A DNA stretch of 64,000 nt from Thiobacillus sp. 65-1059 (GCA_001897675.1 MKUE01000095.1:1-64000); one strand, 5' to 3'; numbered from the stretch's first letter, positions 1 to 9,634 are shown. A program made the numbers and translations. Notes: a model not told the origin generated them from the letters alone.

Positions 1-990
1 GGCGGTGGAGACGACGAGCTGGTTGGCCTGGCGCGCGTTCTCGGCGTTCTGCCGGACGGTGCTGGTCAGCTCTTCCATCGAGCTGGCGGTCTCTTCCAGG
101 CTCGACGCCTGCTGTTCGGTGCGCGCGGAAAGGTCGAGGTTGCCGCTGGAAATCTGGCTCGACGCCGTGGCCACGCTGTCGGTGCCGCTGCGAACCTGGC
201 CGACTATCCGGACCAGGCTCTCGTTCATGTCCTTCAGCGCCTGCATCAGTTGGCCGGTCTCGTTCGTCGAGCGGACTTCGATGCGCTGCGTCAGGTCGCC
301 GCCAGCAACGGCGCGCGCAAGATTCACGGCGGTATTCAGCGGACCGGTGATGGCGCGGATGGTCATGAGACCGATCCAGACCAGCAGGCCCAGACCCATG
401 GCGACCGCGGCGATGGCGAAATTGCGGATCGCCGCACTGCGCTCGCGTGCCTGTTCGAATTCCTGCCTGGCCACCGAGCCCTGCAGCTCGATCAGCTTGA
501 ACAGGGTTTCGCGCGCAGCGGTGAATTTTGGCCCGCCATCGCTGGTGGCATGTTCCTGGGCCGCGACGATGTCGTCTTCCTGCATCGCCAGTTTCAGCGT
601 GGCATCGCGCGATGCCCGGTAAGCCTTCCACCTGGAACTGAAATCGTCGGCCAGCCGCCGTTCGTCCGCGGTCAGGCGGGAGCCGGTGTATTTTGTCCAG
701 AGCGTATCGATCTCGCCGTCCAGCGCGAGCGATTCCGTACGCGCGGCCTCGGCCACCTCCGGCATGCCGGCATTAACCGTAATCACCATATTGGTGCGGA
801 TACGGTTGGCCATATCGATGACGAGCCCCAGATCCACCAGCGGAACGGTACGGTCCTCGTAAACGGTTTCGAGCCCCTTTCCGTTTTCAGTGATGCCGTA
901 CAGGCCGATGGCCGCGCCCCCCAGCAGCAGAACCGACACAAAAGACACGATGAAGATCAAGCGCGCCTTGATGCTCAGGTTTTCAAACAT
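1..990 (-). CDS. methyl-accepting chemotaxis protein, 3' end cut by window edge
   Basis: Transmembrane chemoreceptor that would signal through CheW to CheA. The first 330 residues are in the window. A membrane helix at about residues 10-31 is followed by a roughly 155-residue periplasmic helical region resembling the four-helix-bundle MCP ligand domain, a second helix at about 191-210, a HAMP domain (about 211-265) and the start of the signalling coiled coil with its methylation-helix glutamine/glutamate pattern (TEQQASSLEETA near 291-302). The ATG at 988-990 has a GGAGC ribosome site just upstream. It is the last gene of the flg-che series, 47 bases after cheW. The ligand cannot be told from the sequence. 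Confidence 0.93.
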   Translation of the reverse strand, partial: MFENLSIKARLIFIVSFVSVLLLGGAAIGLYGITENGKGLETVYEDRTVPLVDLGLVIDMANRIRTNMVITVNAGMPEVAEAARTESLALDGEIDTLWTKYTGSRLTADERRLADDFSSRWKAYRASRDATLKLAMQEDDIVAAQEHATSDGGPKFTAARETLFKLIELQGSVARQEFEQARERSAAIRNFAIAAVAMGLGLLVWIGLMTIRAITGPLNTAVNLARAVAGGDLTQRIEVRSTNETGQLMQALKDMNESLVRIVGQVRSGTDSVATASSQISSGNLDLSARTEQQASSLEETASSMEELTSTVRQNAENARQANQLVVSTA

Positions 991-1037
991 TTAAAGCTCC
1001 CGGCTTTTGATAGTCGTTATTTGATTTCGACAGCCAC

Positions 1038-1535
1038 TCAGGCGGCGATTTTTTCCATCAATCCCATTTCGCTGCTGGACATGAGCTTTTCGATATCGAC
1101 CAGGATCAGCATGCGCTCGTTGAGTGTGCCGAGGCCGATGAGGCAATCGCTGTCGAAGGTTCCCATTTCCGGCGCAGGCCTCACCTGGTGAGGGGACAGC
1201 GTGGTGACGTCGGAGACGCTGTCCACCACCATGCCCATGACCCGGCCGCCGATGTTGAGGATGATCACCACGGTGAACTGGTCGTAGGTGGGGGTACCCA
1301 GATTGAATTTGATGCGCATGTCGACGACCGGCACGATGATGCCGCGCAGGTTCACCACGCCCTTGATGAAGTCGGGGGCATTGGCGATGCGGGTGACCGG
1401 TTCGTAGCCCCGGATCTCCTGCACCCGCAGGATGTCGATGCCGTATTCTTCCTGCCCCAGGGTGAAGGCCAGAAACTCTTTCCCGGCAATCTCCCCGACG
1501 CCGGCCTGTGCTTGTGTCTGTGTGGTGTAGGACAT
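1038..1535 (-). CDS. cheW: chemotaxis coupling protein CheW
   Basis: Cytoplasmic scaffold that links the CheA kinase to chemoreceptor tips. The 165 residues are one CheW domain of normal length: the EFLAFTLGQEEYGIDILRVQ start, a VVNLRGIIVPVVDMR core strand and the conserved GMVVDSVSDV segment. It lies between cheA upstream (38-base gap) and the receptor gene downstream, so the signalling core is encoded in one run. An AGGA site about 8 bases upstream supports the ATG at 1535. Confidence 0.96.
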   Translation of the reverse strand: MSYTTQTQAQAGVGEIAGKEFLAFTLGQEEYGIDILRVQEIRGYEPVTRIANAPDFIKGVVNLRGIIVPVVDMRIKFNLGTPTYDQFTVVIILNIGGRVMGMVVDSVSDVTTLSPHQVRPAPEMGTFDSDCLIGLGTLNERMLILVDIEKLMSSSEMGLMEKIAA

Positions 1536-1573
1536 GCTGTAAATCCTTTTTTGCCCGAATGGGTGATCCGGCC

Positions 1574-3679
1574 TCAGTAAAAGATGGGGTCGGCGCTAAG
1601 CTGGCGGCTCGAGCGCAAAAGCGCGGAAACGTCGAGAATCAGCGAAACGCCGCCATCCCCCAGAATGGTGGCGCCGGAAATGCCGGCCACCTTGCGGAAA
1701 TTCGACTCGAGGTTCTTGACGACCACCTGCTGCTGCCCGACCAGGCTGTCGACCAGCAAGGCGGCCTTCTTGCCGTCGGCCTCGAGAATGACGACGATTC
1801 CATCCGATGGCTCGGTGAAACACGGCTCGATGGCGAAGATCTGGTACAGCGGGATCAGCGGCAAATACTCCTCGCGTATCTTGATCACCCGGCCCTGGCC
1901 GGCAATTTCCTTGACGTCGGCCGAGGCCGGCTGCAGCGATTCGATGACGTAGCCGAGCGGCAGGATGTACACCTCTTCTCCCACCTTGACCGACATGCCG
2001 TCGAGGATGGCCAGCGTCAACGGCAGCGAGATGGCAATCGTGGTGCCGCTGCCGGGAACCGAACGGATATCGACGGTGCCGCCCATTGCCGCGATGTTGC
2101 GCTTGACCACATCCATGCCCACGCCGCGGCCGGACACGTCGGTCACCACTTCCGCAGTGGAAAAGCCGGGGGCCATAACCAGATTCCAGACGTCGGCATC
2201 GGGCATCGTGTCCGATACATCCAGACCCTGCTGCTTCGCCTTGGCAAGAATCCGCTCGCGATTCAGGCCGCCGCCGTCGTCGCTCACCTCGATCACGATG
2301 TTGCCGCCTTGATGCGCGGCCGACAGGCTCAGCTTGCCGGTTTCGCTCTTGCCGTTCTCGCGGCGCTTCTCGGGCATTTCGATGCCGTGGTCGACGCTGT
2401 TGCGCACCAGGTGGGTCAGCGGGTCGACAATGCGTTCGATCAGCCCCTTGTCGAGCTCGGTGGCGGCGCCGTGGGTGACGAAATCGACCTTCTTGCCGAG
2501 CTTGCCGGCCAGATCGCGCACCATGCGCGGGAAACGCGAGAACACATAATCCATCGGCATCATGCGGATCGACATCACCGCTTCCTGCAGGTCGCGCGTG
2601 TTGCGCGCCAGTTGGCTGGCGCTGTTGAGCAGGCGTTCGTGGGCGATGGGATCGAGCGCGCCGATGCGCTGTTCGATCATGGCCTGGGTGATGACCAGTT
2701 CGCCGACCAGGTTGATCAGCTGGTCGACCTTCTCGATGCCGACCCGGATTGACGACGATTCCTGATTGGCGCCGTCCTTGTCGCTGGCGCGCCGGCCCCA
2801 GTTCTTGGCTTCGGCTGCGGGCGCGCCGGCCGCGGCCTGCTCCGGCTTGACGGCGGGGGGGAGCGGGCTGGCCGCCTCCGCCTGCTGCGGCTCGAAAATT
2901 CCATAGCCCGGGTCTTCGGCCGGCTGCTTCGTTCCGCTGCCGCCTTGCAGTTCGGCTTGCGGGGCGGCCGGGGCAGCGCCCAGCGTAATCTTGAGATCAT
3001 CCGGATCGAGCACGAACGAACAAATCGCGACGATGTTGTCCTGGCTCTCGCTGGTGGTCAGCGTGAAAACCACGCGCTGGTCGGCCAGGCGCTCCTGGCC
3101 GATCGTTCCCAGCAAGCCCAGTTCCGCCGCCAGCGCATCGACATCCCGCTGCGGCACTTCGGGCAATTCGATGCGGAAAATGTAGTTGCCGTCGGCATCC
3201 GCAACCGGTACGGCTGCCGGTGCGGCTGCGGCTGCGGCGGGCTCGGGAGCGGCCACCGGGACGGCCTCGACGGCCGGCATTTCCGGAACGATGCCCTGCG
3301 ACAGCGCCTTCAGCCGCTGGCAGACGCTGTCAACCGCATCCTGGTCGACACCCGATCCATGATGATGGCCATCCATCTGCATGGTCAGCACGTCCTTGGC
3401 CGCCAGGAAGGCATCCACATGCTCGGGCGTCAGCGCCATTTCCCCCTTGCGGATTCTGTCGAGCAGCGACTCCAGCATGTGGGTGACTTCGGTGATATCG
3501 GTAAAGGCAAAGGTGGCGGCGCCACCCTTGATGGAATGCGCGGCCCGGAAGATCGCGTTGAGATCCTCGCTGTCGGGCGCGGACACGTCGAGAGCCAGCA
3601 GCAGTTTCTCCATCTCGGCGAGCAGTTCGTCTGCCTCGTCGAAAAACACCTGGTAGAACTGGCTCATATCAATAGTCAT
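1574..3679 (-). CDS. cheA: chemotaxis histidine kinase CheA
   Basis: Cytoplasmic kinase that autophosphorylates and passes phosphate to CheY. From the ATG at 3679 (701 aa; GGAG lies 7 bases upstream, so it is preferred over an in-frame TTG two codons earlier) the order is: Hpt domain with phospho-acceptor His48 in AAHSIKGG, an Ala/Pro linker, a P2-like domain (about 165-235), a second low-complexity linker, a dimerisation helix pair (about 310-375), a GHKL ATPase domain with N-box HLVRNSVDHG (about 423-432) and a DDGGG G-box, and a C-terminal CheW-like domain. All key motifs are present. It sits between cheY and cheW. Confidence 0.96.
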   Translation of the reverse strand: MTIDMSQFYQVFFDEADELLAEMEKLLLALDVSAPDSEDLNAIFRAAHSIKGGAATFAFTDITEVTHMLESLLDRIRKGEMALTPEHVDAFLAAKDVLTMQMDGHHHGSGVDQDAVDSVCQRLKALSQGIVPEMPAVEAVPVAAPEPAAAAAAPAAVPVADADGNYIFRIELPEVPQRDVDALAAELGLLGTIGQERLADQRVVFTLTTSESQDNIVAICSFVLDPDDLKITLGAAPAAPQAELQGGSGTKQPAEDPGYGIFEPQQAEAASPLPPAVKPEQAAAGAPAAEAKNWGRRASDKDGANQESSSIRVGIEKVDQLINLVGELVITQAMIEQRIGALDPIAHERLLNSASQLARNTRDLQEAVMSIRMMPMDYVFSRFPRMVRDLAGKLGKKVDFVTHGAATELDKGLIERIVDPLTHLVRNSVDHGIEMPEKRRENGKSETGKLSLSAAHQGGNIVIEVSDDGGGLNRERILAKAKQQGLDVSDTMPDADVWNLVMAPGFSTAEVVTDVSGRGVGMDVVKRNIAAMGGTVDIRSVPGSGTTIAISLPLTLAILDGMSVKVGEEVYILPLGYVIESLQPASADVKEIAGQGRVIKIREEYLPLIPLYQIFAIEPCFTEPSDGIVVILEADGKKAALLVDSLVGQQQVVVKNLESNFRKVAGISGATILGDGGVSLILDVSALLRSSRQLSADPIFY

Positions 3680-3725
3680 TTTCAAGCTCCGTCATTTATT
3701 CGCTGCAGGCTCGATCGCCGCATCC

Positions 3726-4091
3726 TCAGCCGATCAGCTTTTTCACCACCTCGGTCAACCGTGCCGGGTCGAACGGTTTCACCAGCCAGCCATTGGCGCC
3801 GGCAGCCCGGCCCATTGCCTTCATGTCGTCGCCGGCCTCGGTGGTCAGCATCAATATCGGCACGTTCCGGTAATTCTTCATCCCGCGCAGTGCCTTGATC
3901 AGGCTCAGGCCATCCATGCCCGGCATGTTCTGGTCGGTGAGCACCAGATCGACCGTCTGCTTCCTGGCCTTGTCCAGGCCGTCCTGTCCGTCCACCGCCT
4001 CGATCACGCCATAGCCCGCGGCCTTCAGGCTGAAGGACAGCATCTGGCGCAGCGAACCCGAGTCGTCCACTGCAAGTATTGTTTTACTCAT
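3726..4091 (-). CDS. cheY: chemotaxis response regulator CheY
   Basis: Single-domain receiver protein (121 aa) that carries phosphate from CheA to the flagellar switch. The acidic pair is in AVDDSGS, the phospho-acceptor Asp in LVLTDQNMPGMDG, the switch Thr in LMLTTEAG, and the conserved Lys in WLVKPFDP. No output domain follows. The start chosen is the ATG at 4091, preceded by a GGGAGC site; an upstream in-frame start would add 17 residues unlike any receiver. It lies between the CheZ-like gene and cheA. Confidence 0.95.
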   Translation of the reverse strand: MSKTILAVDDSGSLRQMLSFSLKAAGYGVIEAVDGQDGLDKARKQTVDLVLTDQNMPGMDGLSLIKALRGMKNYRNVPILMLTTEAGDDMKAMGRAAGANGWLVKPFDPARLTEVVKKLIG

Positions 4092-4143
4092 CGTTGCTCC
4101 CGCTCTTTGCATGTGCGGGCGTGTGCCCGCGTATTCCGTCATT

Positions 4144-4695
4144 TCAAAACAGTTCGATGTCGCCGCTTTCCATGTGGCGCTGGTTCACCGTGCTGCGCAC
4201 TCCGGAGCGACGCGCATCCACCCGGTCGCCGATGTCGCTCAGCAGCGCCAGCAGCGCTTCGTTTCCGCTTTGCGGCAAGGCCGAACCGTTCGTGTCGAGC
4301 GCGCCGAACACGTCGCGCAGGCTGGCCAGATGCTGCACCATGCGGCCGATCAGCTGGCTGGTCATGTCCTGGAATTGCAGTCCGGTCACGGCGGCGCTGA
4401 CATGCCGGCCGATCTCGCCGCGCAGCGCTTCGAAGCGCTGCGCGTACTCGGATGCCGGCAGGCTGCCGGCCAGCAGGCCGTTCAAGGCTTCCTGCTGCCG
4501 GTCGACTGCGTGATGAATCGCCATGAAACTCGCGCACAGCTTCTTGATGGCCTCGTCCAGCAATACATCCATCTGCACCAGATCCCGCTCGACCTCCGCC
4601 AGGTGCTGGTCGCCATGCACGGACACGCCGGACAGCAGGCGCACGACCTGGGTATTCATCAACAATTCGCTGGACGGGGGTTCCTGGGGAAGCAT
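4144..4695 (-). CDS. CheZ-like phosphatase of CheY-P
   Basis: Predicted helical cytoplasmic protein of 183 aa. Residues 106-114 read LQFQDMTSQ, matching the CheZ catalytic helix signature DxxxQ (here Asp110 and Gln114), and the acidic/hydrophobic end GDIELF resembles the CheY-binding tail of CheZ. Its place directly before cheY fits a role in removing phosphate from CheY-P. It is slightly shorter than enterobacterial CheZ and otherwise diverged. An AAGG site 6 bases upstream supports the ATG at 4695; a Met at residue 13 is an alternative. It starts 8 bases after flgL. The family call rests on the motif and context. Confidence 0.72.
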   Translation of the reverse strand: MLPQEPPSSELLMNTQVVRLLSGVSVHGDQHLAEVERDLVQMDVLLDEAIKKLCASFMAIHHAVDRQQEALNGLLAGSLPASEYAQRFEALRGEIGRHVSAAVTGLQFQDMTSQLIGRMVQHLASLRDVFGALDTNGSALPQSGNEALLALLSDIGDRVDARRSGVRSTVNQRHMESGDIELF

Positions 4696-4703
4696 GTACG
4701 GCC

Positions 4704-5609
4704 TTACAGGAAGTTGAACAGCGACAGCCCGGAGGTTTTCACGAACGACTTCTGCGCGGCTTCGAGCGTCAGCTGTTGCTGCGACAACTGGGTCAGCGCC
4801 TGGGCGTAATCGAGATCCTGCAATTCGGACAGCTCCTGGCTGTACTGCAGCTTGCGGTCTTCACCCGCGTTGTCGAGCGCATCGATTTCCTGCAGGCGCG
4901 AGCCGACCGACGCGCGCACCGTCAGCACGTTGTTCAGCGCCAGGTCCAGATCGCCGTTGGCGGTTGCCAAGGTGGCGTCAAGCCCGGCGGTGCCCGGCGT
5001 TTCCAGTTGCACGATGAGCGCGTTCAGGGTGGCGAACATATCCTGTCCGCCGCCCTGGAAAACCGCCTGTCCCGGGCTGCTCACCGCCATCTGGCGCGCG
5101 CTGTCGACCTGTATCAGCCGCTGCCCCTGGTCGCCGTCGTATCGCACCGCGCCGGTAGCCGGGTCTTTGGAAAACGCGGGCGTCGCGGTCTGAAAACCGG
5201 AAAACTGGTAATTGCCCAGTGCGTCGCGGCTGTTGGCCATTCCCAGCAGCTCATCGAGGCGACCGCGCAACTCGGTCGCCATGAAACCGCGTTCGGTGTC
5301 GCTCAGCGTGGGATTGCCGGCGGCGATGACGGTGGTTTTGACGTCCTGCAGCAATGCCGTCACCCCCGACAGCGTGCCCTCCACTGCGCCGAGCGCGCTT
5401 TTCGCGCTTTGCCGGTTGACACCGTGCTGCGCATTGATCGACTGCGACTGGGTGATGTCGAGCGCGCGCGCGGCAGCGACCGGGTCGTCTGCCGGGGTCA
5501 GGACACGGCGTCCGCTGGAGATTTGCTGTTGCGTCCTGGCAAGGCCGGACTGCAGTTCGCTGAGGCGGGCAGCGCCCGTCTCGAACAGGGTTTGGGTGCT
5601 GATGCGCAT
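4704..5609 (-). CDS. flgL: flagellar hook-filament junction protein FlgL (HAP3)
   Basis: Extracellular junction protein between hook (via FlgK) and filament. The 301 residues start with the flagellin-like MRISTQTLFETG helix, contain the conserved ISSGRRVLTPADDP segment and end in a flagellin-type C-terminal helix (LSQQQLTLEAAQKSF). Length is normal. It follows flgK by 15 bases, the usual pairing, and precedes the chemotaxis genes. Confidence 0.95.
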   Translation of the reverse strand: MRISTQTLFETGAARLSELQSGLARTQQQISSGRRVLTPADDPVAAARALDITQSQSINAQHGVNRQSAKSALGAVEGTLSGVTALLQDVKTTVIAAGNPTLSDTERGFMATELRGRLDELLGMANSRDALGNYQFSGFQTATPAFSKDPATGAVRYDGDQGQRLIQVDSARQMAVSSPGQAVFQGGGQDMFATLNALIVQLETPGTAGLDATLATANGDLDLALNNVLTVRASVGSRLQEIDALDNAGEDRKLQYSQELSELQDLDYAQALTQLSQQQLTLEAAQKSFVKTSGLSLFNFL

Positions 5610-5624
5610 GGTGTTCGGATCCCC

Positions 5625-7598
5625 TTATCGGCCAATGGAGAGCAGCGCGTCGAACATCTCGCTGGCGATCTGCATGACCTTGGCGGCTGCCTGGTAGGCC
5701 TGCTGGTAGCGCAGCAGGTTGGTCGCCTCTTCATCCAGATTGACGCCCGACTCGGTCTGCAGCGAGAGCTGCGCTTCGGAGAGCAGCTTGCCGGCCGCGC
5801 TGCTGGTGACTTCGAGCTCGTGGGTCTTGTTGCCGATCTGGCTGACCAGCTGCGAATACGCCCCCTGGAAGCTGACGGTGCCGCCGCCAAGGGTATTGGC
5901 GGTTTGCAATGCGCCGAGCAGCAAGGCATTGCGGTTGTCACCGATGCCGAACGGGTTGGCCGCCACGGTGAAGCTGTCGCCGTCGGCCGGCGCGGTGCCG
6001 GTGGGGCTGCTGAGGACGAAACTGATGCCGCCGAAGCTGATCGTTGCGCCTTCGACATAAGGCACGATGTCGCCCGCGGCATAGGCGGTCGTGGTGGGCG
6101 GGGCGCCCGCATCGGTCACCGTCACCGGGGTCGAGAGGACGAATCCATCGCCGTTCACCGGGTCGACCTTATAGGTGAACGTCACCGGCGCAGCAAGCGG
6201 CGCCGTATAGCTGCTGTCGACCGTGGCGCCGCCGATGGCGACGTCCCCGGCATTGGCGCTCGCGGCCGACGTGCCGACGGGCGTCACCGGCAAGGCGGCC
6301 GCGGCGGCGATCTGCGCCGGGTCGGTGAGCGCCACGGCCAGGCCGGATGCGCCATTGACGGTGGGGCGGATCAGGAAGCTGTCGCCCGCATCGGCGCTGC
6401 CGGAGTCCAGGCTGAATTCAATGCCGTCGACGGTTTGCGGGAGTGCGCCGGGGGGGAATTTCTTGTTGTCGGACAGCCGGGTCAGGGTGTAGTCGGTGCC
6501 ATCGTACTGCAGCCGGTAATCGCTGGTGGTCAGCGCATTGACATTGCCGATGCTGGCGGAAATCTTGGCGTCACCGGCATTGGCGCTGTTCGCGCCCACC
6601 ACGGGGGGGGGCAGCGTAAAGAAATCGCCGCCCGGATTGCCATTGAGGTCGCGCCCGAGGCGGTGCTGCGCATTGAAGGTGCTGGCCATGCCGATGGCAA
6701 CGCGGCCCAGGGCGTTCTGGGCGGAGTCGAGCGTCTGGTTGCGAAATTCGACCAGGCCGCCCAGCTTGCCGCCAACCAGGCTGGACTCGCCCACCACCAC
6801 CGTCTTGCCGGCCGTCCGGTAAGCCACCTCGATGCGCTCCGGGTTGGCGGGCGAAGCCGCGGTCGACAGCGCGTAGGTGTTCACCCCCACCACCAGCGGC
6901 TGGCCGTTGCCGATGAAAATGTTGTAATGGCCGTTGTCCTGCTTGACGACCGTCGCCTTGATTTCCCTGTTCAGATCGAGGACCAGCTGATCGCGCTGAT
7001 CGAGCAGGTCGTTGGCAGGCTGGCCACTGCCGCTCTGGGCGCGGCCGATGGCATCGTTCAGCTGCGCAATCTGCTGCGCATAGGTATTGATGCCGTTGAC
7101 GCTCGACGTGATCTGGCTGTTGATGCCCTGTTCGATCTCGTCGAGCCGTCCGGCCAGGCTCTGGAAACGTGAAACCAGCGTCTCGGCCGACGACAAGGCC
7201 GCCTGGCGCGACGGGATCAGCGCCGGATTCGAGGACATCTCCTGAATGCCGCTGAAAAACCCCTGCAAGGCGGGCGACAGCCCGGCAGCCGGGTCGGCCA
7301 GCAGGTTGTCGATCTGCTTGATCTGCGCGTAATAGCTGTCGAGCCCGCTTTTCGAGGTTTGCGCGGAACGCACCTGGCTGCCGAGGAACTCGCTGTAAAC
7401 GCGCTTGACCGTGTCGATTTCGGCGCCCTGCCCCATGAAGCCGAACCCGAAGCTCTGCGGCTGCGCCGTGCCCTGCACCACGACCTGGCGGCTGTAGCCC
7501 GGCGTCGCCGCGTTCGCGATATTGTGACCGGTCGTGCTGATTCCCACCTGCGCGGCGGCGAGAGCACTGCGGCCGATGTTGAGTATGTTGGTTGCCAT
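5625..7598 (-). CDS. flgK: flagellar hook-associated protein FlgK (HAP1)
   Basis: Junction protein on the distal end of the hook (657 aa). The N-terminus carries the rod/hook family motif (TGHNIANAATPGYSRQ) and the C-terminus the paired DEEATNLLRYQQAYQAAAKVMQ helix. It is about 100 residues longer than the enterobacterial protein; the extra length is an Ala/Thr/Pro-rich region at about 320-560, where the exposed domain lies. A run of nine G on the plus strand (6603-6611) encodes three prolines inside this region. A 92-base gap separates it from flgJ. Confidence 0.95.
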   Translation of the reverse strand: MATNILNIGRSALAAAQVGISTTGHNIANAATPGYSRQVVVQGTAQPQSFGFGFMGQGAEIDTVKRVYSEFLGSQVRSAQTSKSGLDSYYAQIKQIDNLLADPAAGLSPALQGFFSGIQEMSSNPALIPSRQAALSSAETLVSRFQSLAGRLDEIEQGINSQITSSVNGINTYAQQIAQLNDAIGRAQSGSGQPANDLLDQRDQLVLDLNREIKATVVKQDNGHYNIFIGNGQPLVVGVNTYALSTAASPANPERIEVAYRTAGKTVVVGESSLVGGKLGGLVEFRNQTLDSAQNALGRVAIGMASTFNAQHRLGRDLNGNPGGDFFTLPPPVVGANSANAGDAKISASIGNVNALTTSDYRLQYDGTDYTLTRLSDNKKFPPGALPQTVDGIEFSLDSGSADAGDSFLIRPTVNGASGLAVALTDPAQIAAAAALPVTPVGTSAASANAGDVAIGGATVDSSYTAPLAAPVTFTYKVDPVNGDGFVLSTPVTVTDAGAPPTTTAYAAGDIVPYVEGATISFGGISFVLSSPTGTAPADGDSFTVAANPFGIGDNRNALLLGALQTANTLGGGTVSFQGAYSQLVSQIGNKTHELEVTSSAAGKLLSEAQLSLQTESGVNLDEEATNLLRYQQAYQAAAKVMQIASEMFDALLSIGR

Positions 7599-7690
7599 CT
7601 ATCGGGTCGCCAGGGTTGGGATGGAAAACGGGTTATCGCTACGCTTGACAGGTGAATCGGTGGAATCGCGGAATTCTTGAGCCGCCGGGG

Positions 7691-8524
7691 TCAAACCTGG
7701 TCGAATTGCCTGATCACGCTGATCAGTTTCTGGGCGTAATTCGGGTCGGTGGCATAGCCCGCCTGCTGCAAACCCCGGGCAAACCCGGCCGCATCCTGCC
7801 CCTGCGCGATCACGTTCTGGTAGCGCGGCTGGGTGCGCAGCAGGTTGGCATAGTCGCGGAAGGCATCGGCGTAGGAGTCGTAGGCGCGGAATATGTCCAC
7901 CTGTTTCTGCGGCTTGCCGTTGACGTACTCGGTAGTGACGATGTCGACCGTGCGGCCGCGCCACCCGCCGCCCGCCTTGATGCCGAACAGGTTGTGGCTG
8001 TTCTGGCCGTCGGCGCCGCGGATTTCGGCCTTGCCCCAGCCGGTTTCCAGCGCCGCCTGCCCCAGCATGAACTGGGCGGGGATGCCGCTGCCGGCGCTCG
8101 CCGCCCGGGCGTGCGGCAGCAGCCGCTGCACGAAGGCCTCGACGTGCGCGGGCGCGTCGCCGCTGCGCGCGGCCGGCGGCGCCGGCAGGTCCGGCGTTGC
8201 GCCCGCGCCGCCCGGCGCCTGCAGCGTGGCGGAAAGCTGGCGCACCATCACGTCGGCGAGGCCGACGCCGCGGCTGGCCATGCGCTGCGTCAGCTGCTGG
8301 TCGAGCATCGAGGTGTACATGCGGGTCTGGTCGCTGTCGAACATGCCGTCCTGCGGCGTCGCCTCGCGCATGCTTTTCATCAGCATGTTCATGAACACCG
8401 CCTCGAACTGCTGCGCGGCGGCGCGCAAAGCCTCGGGCGAGGACTGCTTCGCGTCGAGCTTGAGCTGGTTGACGCCCTGGACGTCGAGCGCAAATTTGGA
8501 GGAGAGGTCCGCGCCGCCGATCAC
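7691..8524 (-). CDS. flgJ: rod-cap muramidase FlgJ
   Basis: Bifunctional rod assembly protein of 277 aa. The N-terminal rod-binding domain (about 25-100, with AAAQQFEAVFMNMLMKSMRE) caps the growing rod; the C-terminal glucosaminidase/muramidase-type domain (about 130-275) opens peptidoglycan, with the predicted catalytic Glu160 in ALETGWG. The start is GTG at 8524, with a GGAGGTGA site upstream that lies over the end of flgI. The fused two-domain form is typical of beta- and gammaproteobacteria. Confidence 0.95.
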   Translation of the reverse strand: MIGGADLSSKFALDVQGVNQLKLDAKQSSPEALRAAAQQFEAVFMNMLMKSMREATPQDGMFDSDQTRMYTSMLDQQLTQRMASRGVGLADVMVRQLSATLQAPGGAGATPDLPAPPAARSGDAPAHVEAFVQRLLPHARAASAGSGIPAQFMLGQAALETGWGKAEIRGADGQNSHNLFGIKAGGGWRGRTVDIVTTEYVNGKPQKQVDIFRAYDSYADAFRDYANLLRTQPRYQNVIAQGQDAAGFARGLQQAGYATDPNYAQKLISVIRQFDQV

Positions 8525-9622
8525 TTAAATCACCTCCAGCTCGGCGCGCAGCGCGCCGGACGCCTTCAGGGCCTGCAGAATGGCCAGCAGATCCTGCGGG
8601 GTGGCGCCGATGGAATTGAGCGCCTTCACCACGTCGGCCAGCGAGGCGCTGCCTTTTACCAGCATGACCTCGCCCGGCTGCTGGCGGATTTCGATCTGCG
8701 ACTGCGCGGCCACCACGGTCTGCCCCTTGGAAAACGGCGCCGGCTGGCTGATGACCGGTTCGGTGTTGATGATCACCGAGAGGTTGCCGTGCGATACCGC
8801 GCTGGGGTCGAGCATGACCGCGCGGTTCATCACCACCGAACCGGTGCGCGCATTGATGATGACCTTGGCCATGGCCTGCGCCGGGCTGACGTCGAGGCTT
8901 TCGATGGCGCCCAGAAACGCCACCCGCTCGCTCTCGCCGAGCGGCGTCCGCACCTGGATCACCCGGCCGTTCAGGGCGCGCGCGGTGTCCTTGCCGAAAT
9001 GCGCGTTCACCGCGTCGACCACGCGGCTGGCGGTGGTGAAGTCGCTTTGCCGCAGTTCCAGGTTGATGCTGCCGGATTCGCCCAGCGCGCTGGCGACGCT
9101 GCGCTCGACCGTCGCGCCGGCGGGAATCCGCCCGACGCTCAGATGGTTGATCTGCACCTTGCTGCCGCTGGCCGAGGCGCCGGCGCCGCCGACCACCAGG
9201 TTGCCCTGCGCCATCGCGTAGACCTGGCCGTCGGCGCCCTTCAGCGGCGTCATCACCAGGGTGCCGCCGCGCAGGCTCTTGGCGTTGCCGATCGACGACA
9301 CCGTCACGTCGATGCCCTGACCGGCCTGGGCAAACGGCGGCAGCTCGGCCGTCACCATCACCGCCGCCACGTTCTTCAGCTGCATGTTGATGCCGGGCGG
9401 CAGGTTGACCCCCATCTGCGTCAGCATGTTGGCGATGCTCTGGGTGGTGAACGGGGTCTGCGTGGTCTGGTCGCCGCTACCGTCGAGCCCCACCACCAGG
9501 CCGTATCCCGCCAGCTGGTTGGTGCGCACGCCCTGCATGCTTGCGATGTCCTTGATGCGTTCGGCATGCGCCGCGCCGCCCGCCAGCAGCGCGGCCAGAA
9601 GAAGCAAGCTTGAAATCCGCAT
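8525..9622 (-). CDS. flgI: flagellar P-ring protein FlgI
   Basis: Periplasmic P-ring subunit around the rod. It has a cleavable signal peptide ([20 protein letters not shown]) followed by the conserved [21 protein letters not shown] start of mature FlgI. From the ATG at 9622 it is 365 aa, a normal length; a GTG three codons upstream would only lengthen the signal peptide n-region. It lies 12 bases after flgH and abuts flgJ. Confidence 0.95.
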   Translation of the reverse strand: MRISSLLLLAALLAGGAAHAERIKDIASMQGVRTNQLAGYGLVVGLDGSGDQTTQTPFTTQSIANMLTQMGVNLPPGINMQLKNVAAVMVTAELPPFAQAGQGIDVTVSSIGNAKSLRGGTLVMTPLKGADGQVYAMAQGNLVVGGAGASASGSKVQINHLSVGRIPAGATVERSVASALGESGSINLELRQSDFTTASRVVDAVNAHFGKDTARALNGRVIQVRTPLGESERVAFLGAIESLDVSPAQAMAKVIINARTGSVVMNRAVMLDPSAVSHGNLSVIINTEPVISQPAPFSKGQTVVAAQSQIEIRQQPGEVMLVKGSASLADVVKALNSIGATPQDLLAILQALKASGALRAELEVI

Positions 9623-9634
9623 GGTGCCCACCGT

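Noticed and set aside
5625-5640. GCCGATAA, the sigma-28 -10 word, at the flgK-flgL junction on the minus strand
   Set aside because: It is explained by the FlgK C-terminal codons and stop (Gly-Arg-stop), and no TAAAG-like -35 lies 11 bases upstream.
4776-7172. A 798-codon plus-strand frame opposite flgL and flgK
   Set aside because: Same antisense pattern, no ribosome site and no recognisable domain; similar long frames opposite cheA, flgI, mfd and lon were dropped for the same reason.
7599-7690. GCGATAA in the flgJ-flgK gap as a sigma-28 promoter
   Set aside because: Two mismatches in the -10 word and no matching -35 at the required distance.
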